Assembly (NCBI RefSeq): GCF_030272615.1
Contig: NC_081406.1
Location: 192,147,891-192,211,890, forward strand
Direction: 5' to 3'
Length of the DNA: 64,000 bases
DNA from: Cryptomeria japonica
Lineage: Eukaryota; Streptophyta; Pinopsida; Cupressales; Cupressaceae
A model generated the notes under the pieces. That model saw nothing but the letters and a program-made list of their open reading frames with translations. It ran no database searches and was not told where the DNA came from. The translations under genes and the position numbers were made by a program. Shown piece after piece: positions 1 to 11,082 of this stretch (positions are counted from its first letter, which is position 1; each line of letters starts with the position of its first letter).

Positions 1-1863
1 ATTTCTACTCTTTTAAATCAAGTCTTTGCTGAATCTCAAGTCTTGGTTTTTGTCCTTGATTGCATATTGCCTCTTATCTGCACTTTAATTATCTAAGTTA
101 GTTAAACTGTGGATCACAGCAGTGTAATTTACATCTGTTATGTTTCTAATCAGTTTCATTTTATGGATCAAATAATTGTTTATTTTATGTCATCTGCGAA
201 TCAGTAAATTATGGTTCAGTCAACCATAATTGTTTATATTCATGTCAATATTTTTCCTTTGCTAATGTGGTTCAGTTTAGACTTATTATATAGTTATTGC
301 AATTGGAATAGTAATTATTTAGATTTGTGTGCTAAAGACATGAGAATGTTACCTGTAATAAACAGGAAAGTATCATCGATAACCTTGGCCTTGGATCTTC
401 ATTGCATGCCAATGTGCTTGCTTGAAATAAGAGGATAGAAAGGATGAAGTTTGTAGAAAATAAAACTCTTCTAGATATTTGAAGTGCATTGTATGTCAAC
501 AAATTCGCTTGAAAGAATTAGAAAAGAAAGAATGAAGTTAATAGAAGAATAGTTGTTCTTGATGGATGAGAGGCTGCATAATCAGTTAATGAATATTTGG
601 AGGAGTCAGGGATTACAAGGGACTTTGTCACACACCTACTAGATACATATACGGTAAATATGTAATATCTACATATTGAATATAGAATATGAATATAATA
701 GTTGATAGGTGTAAATGGATGAATAGGGTGAAATGTTATTTATATGTGGATTAAGGGGCACATTATAGGATTTGTCCTGTCAGGGTGAAAGGTCACATCT
801 CTGGTAACAAACATTAGTAATTGATCAGAATTAGTTAGGTATATAACAGACATTTAGATTAGAGTTATATTTCCACTAAATGACAAATTCTATTAAACAT
901 GAAATCCATTTAGGTGAAACATATTACCAGATAAAACCATTGCAAGACAAGATTGAATACTACAGTTATGAGATAACTTCTTTGTGCTGATCACTTCCTC
1001 CATGTAGGAAGAAATTCTCCCAGTTCCTGTTTGCAAAGGGCAAACTGTGAACTGAACCTTTTTGTAGTCATTGTCCTTTCCTCTAACAGTAAAACATTTG
1101 GAAATGGCATTTCAATGCCTTGAATTCTTTCTGCTGATTTTGCCAACTCCAGAGCAGTTGCTAGAATTTGATAAGACATTGTCCGTGTTGACTTTGAGTA
1201 AGTATAATTTTAAAGTGGGTCCAAGCATGCTTGAAGAATGGGTTTGTGGTTGGAGTATAATTAATTTTCCTTACAGATGCACTCTTATTAGAGTTGTATA
1301 GGTTGAGTAGGTACTGATAGAGATTGATAAAAGTCAAGCTTCTAGTTGCAAAGTTGAACTAGTTGTACACAATATGTATGATGAATACCGATTGAGATGG
1401 CTATTACAAGTTCTTTCAAGGTATCAGATAGCCTTGCAGACTCCAAAGTGGCTTTCAGCTGAAGAATTGTTAAAGAGGCAAATCAGGCCCCACAATACAT
1501 TTAAATGTGTATTTATATTAAGCGCTTGGTAATGCAGATATACTGAATACACCTTTTCATTATTCCCTTAATAAAGGGACACTCCGATGTACTCTAGAAA
1601 AATGGAGTAATTAATATTCACCATCTTATTGAGTGTACATTTTTGCACCTGATTATTTGTGTGCCACCATTATTTCTGTACTGTATTGGTGATCTGACTG
1701 CTATGATCACCTTGCAATGGTTGTTGTGTGAGTTGTTTTCAACAGTAGCTTTATCTTGTTTCATTGTGTTTCCTCATGATTGTCTGAAAGTGGTTGAATG
1801 GGATTACTATTTTAGTATTTCCCATCACAACATCTGTTCTTGAAATCAAATGGTATGCTTTAT
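1..1863. other. Non-coding stretch, probably intronic
   Basis: AT-rich sequence without a recognisable gene. The short open frames here (up to 76 codons) have no family motifs, and no exon with the conserved N-terminal glycosyltransferase motifs of GCS was found. Because the only host gene in the window lies downstream on the + strand and lacks its first exons, this may be intron. That is inference. Confidence 0.4.
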
Positions 1864-1970
1864 AAGCCACCTAAGATCTAAAGGCCTAATGGAAAGCACA
1901 TAACAAGAGAGAATCAATATGAAAAGAATAAACTGTATTCTCATGAAGAATGTAATAGGATAGATGAATG

Positions 1971-2752
1971 TGTAAATGATGTTCAATTTACATTCAATAT
2001 CTAAGTTATATTCTATTATCTAATTTTGGTATTATTCTTATTGTATATATCTGACTATATTCTTCCTTGTGACAGATGAGAGGAACATTTAATATTTTCT
2101 ATGTCCTATCTCACGAATGCCACTTACTATAAGTATATGACAAACAAGGCACGGTCAAGCAATGCCTTGATCGGTCATGACCGATCAAGACATTACTTGA
2201 TCGTGTCTTGTTGTTAATACTAATAAATTGCATGTTACGTAAATGTCAATCGGTGTGGAGTATAACCGATAATTATCGGTGTTAACCAATCGCTACCACC
2301 CGATAGTATATCGGTGGCTGTCAATGCTAACAGTCGATAGTTATCGGTGTGTTAGCCTTGACAACCGATAACTATCGGTGTAGACTAACACACCGATAAC
2401 TATCGGTGACTAACATAACACTACCCGATATGCATTCGATATATACTATATGCACCCCGATATAATATGCAACCTGATCTAATGCAATCCGATAATATAT
2501 TAATTGGAGTCATCATTATGTTAGATCGATATTCATCTAGATACAAGATTCATTAGATAGATGAACATGAGAAAGATGCATAGTATGATTTAATCAATAG
2601 TTTGGTCATATACAAATATAGAATGACTATCAAGGATGATTCAATTGCTTGATGGTTTTATCATAGTTATCGATATGATAAATGATTGAATGAGAGACTT
2701 CATTTATCTCTCATTCAATCGTTTATCTTACCGAAGCTATTATGCATTAACA
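1971..2752 (-). repeat. Copia 3' LTR (left copy)
   Basis: This LTR of 782 bp runs from TGTAAATG to TTAACA. Compared by eye with the right LTR it differs by about ten substitutions, nearly all transitions, and lacks one 15-bp tandem duplication. It contains a cluster of palindromes of the type ACCGATAA-TTATCGGT at about 2265-2407 and a perfect 22-bp palindrome at 2167-2188. Confidence 0.96.
2265..2408. promoter_or_regulatory. Cluster of ACCGATAA/TTATCGGT palindromes in the LTR
   Basis: Near-perfect or perfect inverted repeats built on ACCGATA occur at 2265-2280 (perfect), about 2309-2326, about 2333-2349, 2364-2379 and 2392-2407. The same cluster is in the other LTR at about 7614-7757. Repeated dyads inside an LTR are typical of enhancer-like or hairpin-forming elements. 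The role here is inferred; only the symmetry is seen. Confidence 0.5.
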
Positions 2753-2761
2753 CTCCCTCTT
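2753..2761 (-). other. Copia polypurine tract
   Basis: Next to the inner edge of the 3' LTR the minus strand reads AAGAGGGAG, the purine run that primes plus-strand DNA synthesis. Position and composition fit the family. Confidence 0.85.
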
Positions 2762-3288
2762 AGCTAGGTAAGATGATGTAGACAATATATTCAAGCATCA
2801 TATTTTAATTGATAGTGATCATTTTAGTCATTCATGGGAATCACACCACTTAATCATTTGGTATGAAGTATCACCTATACACGTGATACTAGAGTTCATT
2901 ATGTCAATCTTGCAATTGACAGGATATCACCTAAGCATGTGATATCAGTATTGCCTACACGCAAAACTTAAGGATAATCATATGAGAAAGATTAATTTCT
3001 CACCTTATCCTAGTTGTGATAAGTGCACTTAACACTTTTATACAAGTGTTTTATCACAACACAATCATGGCACATCCATGACATACCAGAGATCCAACAT
3101 GATAACTGGTGTGGACACTATAAGATCGTCACCTTATAATGTTCCATACAAGTGTTCACTATCTTGAGAGATCGTCACCTCTTAGATGTGAACACAGGGA
3201 ATAGAATCCAAAAGTTTGTCCTAACTTGACAAAGAAGTTTACACATTAAACATCTTATGGATATTTCACATTTAAATTACAAAGCAAT
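2762..3288 (-). other. Copia 3' untranslated region
   Basis: About 530 bp between the end of the RNase H frame and the polypurine tract with no coding potential. It contains short dyads such as TATCACC...GTGATA near 2868-2892 and 2926-2951, and repeated GATCGTCACCT motifs at about 3125 and 3170. Confidence 0.7.
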
Positions 3289-4866
3289 TTACCTTTCTGT
3301 CATACCTAAACCTTTTCTGAAGTGATCAACCTTCACTCTGGAAAGGGGTTTGCTCATAATGTCTGCAGTTTGATCTCTTGTACAAACATATTCCAGTTGG
3401 ATTGCATTCCTATCCACCATATCTCGCATATAGTGGTATGGAATCTCAATATGTTTGGATCTGTCATGAAACACTGGGTTTACTGAAAGTCTTATGCAAC
3501 TCTGATTGTCACAGTGAATAATAGTGGGTTTCATAGGTTCTCCAAACAACCCTACAAGCAACTTCCTGAGCCACACTGCCTCTCAGGCAGCCATAGAAGC
3601 TGCAATGTATTCTGCCTCGGTGGAACTTTGAGCTACAAAAGACTGCTTCTTGCTGATCCAAGATATCATAGCTGAACCTAGACTGAAACAACACCCTGAA
3701 GTGCTTTTCCTGTCTGTTACACTTCCAACCCAATCTGAATCTGTAAATCCATGTAAGTCTATCTCAACCTTCTTGTATTTGAGACCAAGGTTTAGAGTAC
3801 CTTGTAGGTACCTCATAATGTGCTTCACTGCAACCAGGTGTATCTCCTTTGGTTCACACATAAACTGACTTAAAGCATTGACTGCATAACAGATATCTGG
3901 TCTTGTATTTACCAGATACATCAGGGACCCAATCATCTGTCTGTATTGAGTAGGATCAGTGGGTTGTGACTCTGCTGCTGCTGCTTTGAGTTTATGTAGT
4001 TTGGTTTCCATAGGAGAGGTCATGGGTCTACAATTTAGCATTCCGAATCTCTTCAAAATATCCAAAGTGTACTTTCCTTGGTTTAGTATGATGTCAGAAT
4101 TCTGCCATACTTCTAATCCTAGGAAGTAATGAAGGAATCCTAAGTCCTTCATATCAAATTCTTTAGATAGATCATTCTTGCATTGTTTTATAAGTTGATC
4201 ACTTCCTGTGATTAATAAGTCATCAACATATAAGATCAATATTAGCATGTCATCTCTATTTCTTTTGTAGTAGAGATTAGGGTCTACATCATTTTTGGAA
4301 AAACCTAGTCTTGAGAGATAGGTGTCTATTCTTTTATACCATGCCCTGGGAGCCTGTTTGAGCCCATAGAGAGCTTTTTTGAGTCTACACACATGAGACT
4401 CTGAGTCAATAATTTCAAAACCTTCAGGTTGCTCTAGGTAGACTTCTTCTGAAATCTTGCCATTTAGGAAGGCTGTCTTAACGTCCATTTGGTGTACCTT
4501 CGATCCCTTTGCTGCTTCAATGGCTAATACAACTCTTACTGAGGTGTACCTGGCAACTGGTGCAAAGGTTTCTTCATAATCTATTCCTTCCCTTTGTGAG
4601 AAGCCTTTGGCTACAAATCTGGCCTTGTGTTTTTCAATATTGCCGTCTGCAACATGTTTGATTTTGAACAGCCATTTAGATGAAAACCACAGATTTCTAG
4701 ATTGGTCTAGATTAATCTCCCAAACATCGTTCTTCATAATGGATTGATACTCTTCAAACATGGCATCCTTCCATACTTGATTTTGAAGTGCATCTGATAC
4801 ATTGCTTGGTTCAGCTTTAGAGAGGTCATTCGTAAGGGCAACATAGCTAGCAAATTTATTAGGTTT
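3289..4866 (-). pseudogene. Copia reverse transcriptase and RNase H (broken)
   Basis: Encodes the C-terminal half of the copia polyprotein. The RVT_2-type reverse transcriptase has KARFVAKGFSQ, the FAPVAR block, LYGLKQAPRAWY and the catalytic YVDD (4219-4230). RNase H follows with TDSDW, the SSTEAEY block and CDNQS, ending in the usual HIEI..HY..D and the C-terminal TADIMSKPL motif. The frame is continuous with the upstream integrase but is interrupted by TGA at 3583-3585, inside RNase H just after STEAEYIAA, where the family usually has a codon before EAVWL; CGA to TGA is the simplest explanation. A TAG at 4867-4869 separates it from the preceding spacer. Catalytic residues of RT and RNase H appear intact. 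Confidence 0.95.
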
Positions 4867-5223
4867 TTAGCTTTCTCTAAAAGTTCCTAAGGGAGCAGCA
4901 AACTTCTGAGCTTCTTCTACAGTTTTGGTGGCCCATAGTGGTCTTTTCTTGAGGTTTTCTCTAGATGGACTTAAAGTTTCACTCATAGTTTCCTCAGGAT
5001 TCTCCCTCTGAAGTTCAGGGGTAGGATCTCTATCTAAGCCAGGGTTGGGAATAGGGATTTCAGGATCTAGAGAGCTTTGGGCTCTTTTGAAGGCTAAGTT
5101 TTCCTCAAAGATCACATCCCTACTTAGTTCAATGTTCTTTTGGCTAGGTATATATATTCTGTAGGCTTTGGAGGTTTCACTGTATCCTACAAAGATTCCT
5201 CTCTTTCCAAAGGGTTCTAATTA
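4867..5223 (-). pseudogene. Copia integrase-RT spacer with stops at both ends
   Basis: This segment is in the same reading frame as the integrase and RT. It begins with the family motif LEPFGKRGIFVGYSE after the integrase core and is followed by a variable, acidic and proline-rich linker (the SLDPEIPIPNPGLDRDPTPE stretch), as is usual between copia IN and RT. It is bounded by TAA at 5221-5223 and TAG at 4867-4869. No separate gene is implied; it is part of one polyprotein cut by nonsense mutations. Confidence 0.85.
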
Positions 5224-6516
5224 TAATCTTTTCTCCTTAGGTACATGAATATACACTGGACATCCAAAGATCCTAAGGTGACTTATATCTAGTTTTGATT
5301 TTGTAAAGACTTCTTCAGGGGTCTTGTCTTCAAGATGGGAGTGAGGACATCTGTTTTGAATGTATACTGCAGTGCTGGTTGCTTCTACCCAAAGATTGAT
5401 GTTTAGATTCTGATCAAGAATCATAGCTCTGACAGCTTCAACGATTGTCCTATTTTTCCTTTCTGCTATCCCATTTTGTTGAGGGTTGTAAGGTATTGTT
5501 AACTCCCTCTTAATCTCTGAATTTTTGCAAAACTCTTTAAATAATTCTGATGTGTATTTCCCCCCATTATTAGTTCTAAGGGTTTTAATTTTGTTTCTTG
5601 AGTAGTTTTCTGTTAATGATTTGAATTCTTTAAACCTATTAAGGATCTCTTCTGATTCTTTGCATTTCAGAAAGTAGATCCAGGTTTTCCTAGAGTAGTC
5701 ATCGACAAATATCACATAATACAAAAACCCCCTTAATGAATTTACAGACATAGGTCCACATACATCAGAATGAATTGACTCTAAGACTTTACTTGTTTTC
5801 CTAGTAGTACTCTGAAAATAACCTCTAGTGTTTTTGCCTAGGGCACATCTTGTGCATACCCCTGAATGACATTTCTTTAGCTTAGGTAGACATGTGACAA
5901 GATCTCCCATTGATGATAAAGCTCGAAAGTTTAGGTGGCTTGGTCTTCTATGCCAAATTTCATTGGTGTCTGAAGTTTCATGAATTAGGGCTAGATTTTG
6001 CTTTGTGCATAACTCATATAGGTAGCCTTGTCTTTGACCAATTGTACTAGCCTTCTTGATAGATGAGTTCTTTGGCCAAGCTAACACTTTGTTGTCCATG
6101 AATGTCACTCTGTATCCATTGTCCTCTAGTGCTGATATTGAGACAAGATTCCTCTTAATGCCGGGGACATAAAGTACTCCTTCAAGTTGTAGTGATACAC
6201 CTGACTTCAGTTTGATGGTGCAGTTTCCAACTCCTTTGACAGGGTGTGTGGAGTCATCTCCGATGGTTACCTCTTCATCATTTTCCTCTCTCATAAAGTC
6301 TAGTACTTCTCTGAATCCTGTGATGTGTCTGGATGAGCCATTGTCGATTCCCCAAGAGTTCACTTTGTTTGATGTTTGATATGTGAGTGTTGAATAGAGC
6401 ACATACTTCTTCGAGTCCTCTTCTTTTTTTGATTTTCCTGATTTGGCAAATGTGGCTTGTTTGGCTCTTTTTGGACATTTAGCAACATAGTGCCCAAATT
6501 TGTCACATCTGTAACA
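5221..6516 (-). pseudogene. Copia zinc knuckle, protease and integrase (broken)
   Basis: It starts just after the TAG at 6517-6519 with a CCHC knuckle (CYRC, then H and C at the proper spacing). The protease active site reads WGIDNGSSRHITG, with Asn where the family has Ser or Thr after the catalytic Asp (codons 6340-6345). Integrase has the WHRR..H and C..C zinc-binding region, then the rve core with first Asp in HSDVCGP and Glu in NGIAERKNRT. The second catalytic Asp is replaced: TNNGGKY stands where TDNGGEY is expected (Asn codon 5569-5571, Lys codon 5557-5559), both explained by G to A changes on the coding strand. The usual GH of the zinc motif is SH. The frame ends at TAA 5221-5223. Confidence 0.94.
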
Positions 6517-7227
6517 CTAAATTTGCGATAGGTCCTTCTTGAAAGAGCTCTTGCCATGACGACTCTTTCTCTTCCTGAATTGCTTCCTCTTGCCCTTTCT
6601 ATCTGAGTTCGTAGTTAGAACTTGAAGATCTTCATCTATATTCTTTTGTTTGATTCCTTTCTTGTTTTGCCTTGATTCCTCTTGGAGACAGTCAGCCTTT
6701 AGTCTATCGAATTTTGGAAAGTTGTCCCTTGCATTGATGCCTTGGACAAACGTTTCCCAGATACTAGGCAACCCATCTAAAGCAATGAGGGTTAATTCTT
6801 TGCTTTGGATCTCATATCCAAGGGTTGCTAGTTCATCTTTTAAATTCGATATCCGCATGAAGTAGGCGTTGACTGATTCTCCTTTCATCATGGTTATATG
6901 ATTTATCTCTCTTTTTAGAGCCAAGGTTCTACTGGCATTGGATATCTCAAAAGCATCTTCAAGTGCTTTGAACATGTTGAAGGCTGATTCGTGTTTCTTT
7001 ATGATGGGCATAATATTTTTCCTTACCCCATCAACTATTATTTTGATAGCTTTATCATTTCCTTCTCTCCAAATTGCTTGATCAGGTTCAATCTCAGGTT
7101 CTTTGGATTCAGTTTTTACGAATGATTCAACTTTGTTATCTTTTAGTATCATTTGAATTCTGAATTTCCATGCGGAGAAATTGTCACCTCCTGCAAGTTT
7201 GTCTTCAAATCCGATAGCGTTGGCCAT
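6517..7227 (-). pseudogene. Copia gag (capsid) up to a premature stop
   Basis: A 236-codon open frame beginning MANAIGFEDKLAGGDNFSAW, with the copia gag (UBN2-type) signature of W near residue 20, a central region like LALKREINHITMMKGESVNAY, the LDGLPSIWETFV motif and a basic tail. The ATG lies about 80 bp inside the primer binding site, as expected. It ends at TAG 6517-6519, immediately before the zinc knuckle, which continues in the same frame; CAG to TAG would explain it. The protein would package the element RNA into particles. Confidence 0.93.
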
Positions 7228-7307
7228 TGATAGGTTTGTGATGTTGAATATATACTTGATTTGAATTTTACGTAAAATTGAACAGCCTCAGGTTCGATTT
7301 AACTATA

Positions 7308-7319
7308 GCTCTGATACCA
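7308..7319 (-). other. Copia primer binding site (initiator tRNA-Met)
   Basis: The minus strand reads TGGTATCAGAGC directly next to the LTR edge at 7320, the standard copia complement to the 3' end of initiator tRNA-Met. Confidence 0.95.
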
Positions 7320-8116
7320 TGTAAATGATGTTCAATTTACATTCAATATCTAAGTTATATTCTATTATCTAATTTTGGTATTATTCTTATTGTATATATC
7401 TGACTATATTCTTCCTTGTGACAGATGAGAGGAACATTTAATATTTTCTATGTCCTATCTCACGAATGCCACTTACTATAAGTATATGACAAACAAGGCA
7501 CGGTCAAGCAATGCCTTGATCGGTCATGACTGATCAAGACATTACTTGATCGTGTCTTATTGTTAATACTAATAAATTGCATGTTACGTAAATGTCAATC
7601 GGTGTGGAGTATAACCGACAATTATCGGTGTTAACCAATCGCTACCACCCGATAGTATATCGGTGGCTGTCAATGCTAACAGCCGATAGTTATCGGTGTG
7701 TTAGCCTTGACAACCGATAACTATCGGTGTAGACTAACACACCGATAACTATCGGTGACTAACATAACACTACCCGATATGCATTCGATATATACTATAT
7801 GCACCCTGATATAATATGCAACCCGATCTAATGCAATCCGATCTAATGCAATCCGATAATATATTAATCGGAGTCATCATTATGTTAGATCGATATTCAT
7901 CTAGATACAAGATTCATTAGATAGATGAACATGAGAAAGATGCATAGTATGATTTAATCAATAGTTTGGTCATATACAAATATAGAATGACTATCAAGGA
8001 TGATTCAATTGCGTGATGGTTTTATCATAGTTATCGATATGATAAATGATTGAATGAGAGACTTTATTTATCTCTCATTCAATCATTTATCTTACCGAAG
8101 CTATTATGCATTAACA
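7320..8116 (-). repeat. Copia 5' LTR (right copy)
   Basis: This LTR is 797 bp, equal to the left copy plus one tandem 15-bp duplication of CTAATGCAATCCGAT near 7828-7857. It contains the second copy of the ACCGATA palindrome cluster. In the minus orientation it would hold the element's promoter. Confidence 0.96.
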
Positions 8117-8428
8117 AAATGTACATAGGAGGCCCCTTGGTTAAGTAAGCCAAGGTGAAACATAGGAAGGCATAAGATTAGGACAGGTGGTCTTAATCTT
8201 ATGATATGAGACGACAATGATAACTTATCACCCACAAAAGGTGGAAAAGTAATAGTGTGATAAAACCATGAAAGGTGGAAGTTTAATTGAAGGTGGATAA
8301 GTGATAATGTGATAGTACCATCGAAAGTGGAAATGTTCCTATGTGGTCCCTAAGTAAACTTAAGTGATATCTGTAATTAGAACCTAGGTGAAGAGCTAAC
8401 AAGGTACAACACCTTAATTACACCAACA

Positions 8429-8997
8429 TGCCTCCTTAAGTGGGAGAATTTACACAAATGCAAACAATGCAAGATGGGTCCTGGCTACTAGGCCATGTTA
8501 GGTACCTGTTGTGCATTGCACACACTCCCTGTCGCCGACAGGGTCCCCCTCTTTTGGTTTTCAGCCTTTGTCCTGCTGCGTTTCAAATTTTGATTGTTTT
8601 TGTCCGCCGTCCCTCTTGATGAGATCTAGGAGTGGTGAAACGGTAGCCTTTGCCATCGTTGAAGAAAGGGAGTGTTGGGGTTTTTTTGAGTCGCATCGCT
8701 TTGGAGTTCTACGTGAAGAGTCTCACACCATTTTTTTTGAGTGCCCAAAATCAGTCCAAGGGAGATATGGTCATAGTGTAAGCCTGGAATCTGCAAGGTG
8801 AGTTTAACGCTTAAAGTTTCAAGGATTTGAAAAGCTCCCCTTCAGACTGATTTTTCGCCATTAAGTTAGCGTCTAAGTTGACAGCCTTTCAAATGTCCTT
8901 ATTCGTCGAAAATCGCCTAAACTGAGTTAAATGTCAAAATGTAAAAACCTTGCGAAGTGTCTATTTTTGCCGAAATTGGCAAAGGCAAGGTAAAACG
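8429..8997. other. Possible LTR start with GC-rich hairpin
   Basis: Base composition changes at about 8509, where TGTTGTGCATTGCACACAC begins an LTR-like start. A perfect hairpin CCCTGTC-GCC-GACAGGG lies at 8527-8543. A 96-codon open frame (8511-8801) has no recognisable domain and is not called as a gene. The block may be the 5' part of the retroelement that carries the coding remnant at 11083-14707; no matching second LTR was identified. Confidence 0.35.
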
Positions 8998-9300
8998 TGA
9001 AACTTTAGAAAAAGTTAAAAGTTTGCAAAAGTCGCGAAACCCCTGAATTTCGGCGAAAGGGGTAAAGTGTGAAAAAGTTAAAAGTTTGCAAAAGTCGCTA
9101 AACCCCCGAATTTCGGCGAAAGGGGTAAAGTGTGAAAAAGTTAAAAGCTCACAAAAGTCGCTAAACCCCCGAATTTTGGCGAAAAGGGTAAAGTGTGAAA
9201 AAGTTAAAAACTTGCAAAAATCGCAAAAAAACCCCGAACTTCGACGATATAGAGTAAAATGTCAAAAGCGTTTAAAACTTCGAAAATTTAAACTTTGAAA
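8998..9300 (+). repeat. 63-bp tandem repeats
   Basis: About four to five units with a 63-bp period. Each contains AGTTAAAAGTTTGCAAAAGTC, CCCGAATTTCGGCGAAA and GGGGTAAAGTGTGAAAA, and they decay gradually to the right (weaker copies to about 9410). The period is a multiple of three, so one frame (9086-9298) reads as a 21-residue lysine-rich repeat; I regard that as a by-product of period length, not proof of a protein. Confidence 0.85.
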
Positions 9301-11082
9301 TCTCGCATAAAACCCTGAACTTTGGTGATATGGAGTAAGGTGTTAAAAAATTTATAAGCTTGCAAACAAGCCAAAAGGCCTGAAGTTCAGCGACCAAACG
9401 CAAAACATCAAAATATTCATAACTCTCTCATTTTTCACCCAAATCACATCAAATCAATCCCAAACCCCAATATAACACTAACAACATCCAATCCAAACTA
9501 CAATCCAAACAACCCACTAGTCAATTGGCACACATCCCAATGCAAGTGCAAAAAACCACGCTATACTTGGGAAGTTCGATTTTATCTAGTAAATTCATTG
9601 CTCATTTAAAAATGCTAAAAACTCACACATTGTATCGCCATGGCAAGGAAGGAAGGATGAGCCGGTACCCAGAATGATGGAGTCGCTTGGTTAAGAGGTG
9701 GGAGCAAAATATACTTTCAGCAGTCCCGCGACTAGCAACCAGGAACACTCAAATCCAATTATGGAACACTCCATAATCTGCAACTCATTCACCAATCAGC
9801 AATGGGAATACAAGGACACAACTAGGTACTATCTTGCAAGTACGAAACTGAGACTTAGTTAGGAAACCAACTTCGAAGCTCAGATTTTCAGTAGCCAAAC
9901 CGGCAGCATAACGATGCAATTTTCAAAGATATGGAAATGGGAGCCCAAGTCTCATATTTATAACTTCACACACCTCAACCCCAAATGCAATTTCCTTCAA
10001 TTTCAACGCCTTTCATTTGCATTTCACTCCACTACATGTGGACCCCAAATGTGGTGCCATTTCCCACAAGTCAAACCTCACGCCTAAGGCAAGGACTCGC
10101 ATTACATTTTGGCAAATATTAGAGATAAGTCATAAAAAATAATATCTTTCTCAATATTTCGACATCTCTTTAATAAACATGAAATTCGCCAAGAACTTAG
10201 GAAAAATAGGCATTAATCCCAATTTTAATAAATCAGTCGCAAATAATCAGATTAATTAAATATTAAACCTTAGGATAAGGAAATAATATTTAATTATGTC
10301 GCAAATGACTCCCGTACTGATTATTATCACAATCAGGATGAAACTAAGCCCGAACGACCACAAAACTGCTGTAGAATCAGAACCCCTGTCTACTGCCAAA
10401 AATAGAATTGTGCCACACAGCCACTTACTAAAGATCATCGCGTCCAGAGGCAAAACATGGAAAGCTCAGTAGGATAGTAACTCCAGAATGGTCATTCCCT
10501 GACTTACTAAAAATAGTAAGTCCTCATTTCATCAATGCTGGACCCTCATTCTTCATTCCACCTAGCCTACGGGTCTCAGGAATAGGCTAATGGACCACTG
10601 GAAGGTCATCAGTGAGAAGGGGACATTGCAGCAAGATTGGTTAGATGTGTTTAGGCAAATAATAGAAAAAATTTGATTAAATGATAAAATTCTGTGGACC
10701 GCATCTTTTTTCCTTTTTGAAAGGCATCAAACAAAGCATCTGAAGTGGAGTCTGTCAAAGAAAATTAACTCAGGAATGCAAATTTCAGACTAAGGAAATT
10801 TTGAACCTCATTCATTTTTGAAAGCTAAACTTAAAGACTTTGAGTGCAAGTTTAGCGATCATTAAACACGCAAGCCTTGAACCGCAGCTGAGTAGTAAAT
10901 TTTAAACAGAGAGCTTAATAACATTTCATGTCCAAATTAATCAGGCTCTTTTGCCGAAGCATCGTACTTTCTTGAAATTTCAGTCTTCCATTGATCCTTA
11001 TGTGCTAACATTATCCTTTTTTGACTAACCTGTTTGTTTCCTTCATCTCGTCTCGTAATCCGCGTCCGTTTGTGCAGTGTAG
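9301..11082. other. Non-coding leader-like region
   Basis: No coding signature. A purine-rich stretch GAGAAGGGGACA near 10614-10625 resembles a polypurine tract but is not followed by an identifiable LTR. The coding remnant starting at 11083 lies immediately downstream, so this could be LTR plus leader of that element. Uncertain. Confidence 0.3.

Larger units (their letters stand above)
1971..8116 (-). mobile_element. Full-length Ty1/copia LTR retrotransposon (minus strand)
   Basis: A 6.1-kb element bounded by two near-identical LTRs that start TGTAAATG and end TTAACA on the + strand. In its own (minus) direction the order is: 5' LTR (7320-8116), primer binding site for initiator tRNA-Met directly next to it, gag, protease, integrase, reverse transcriptase, RNase H, polypurine tract, 3' LTR (1971-2752). 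The order IN before RT is diagnostic of Ty1/copia. Flanking pentamers are GAATG (1966-1970) and AAATG (8117-8121), a target duplication with one mismatch; the empty paralogous site at 17158-17162 reads GAATG. The whole polyprotein stays in one frame (7227 to 3289) but has four nonsense codons, so it is inactive alone. Confidence 0.97.
1864..8428 (-). repeat. LTR-like repeat copy 1, split by a copia insertion
   Basis: The two flanks of the copia element (1864-1970 and 8117-8428) together match, in order and orientation, the uninterrupted sequence at about 17053-17466. Shared landmarks are the GCCACCTAAGATCT start, the CCTTGGTTAAGTA stretch, the blocks of GGTGGAA repeats and the CAACATGCC end. 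In copy 2 the repeat is preceded by a degenerate reverse-complement tRNA-iMet primer site, so it is probably a copia-type LTR read on the minus strand. Copy 1 lacks that left edge and is truncated. Confidence 0.65.

Noticed and set aside
9086-9298. Lysine-rich 21-residue repeat protein
   Set aside because: The reading arises from a 63-bp tandem DNA repeat whose length is divisible by three; no start context or conservation supports a protein.
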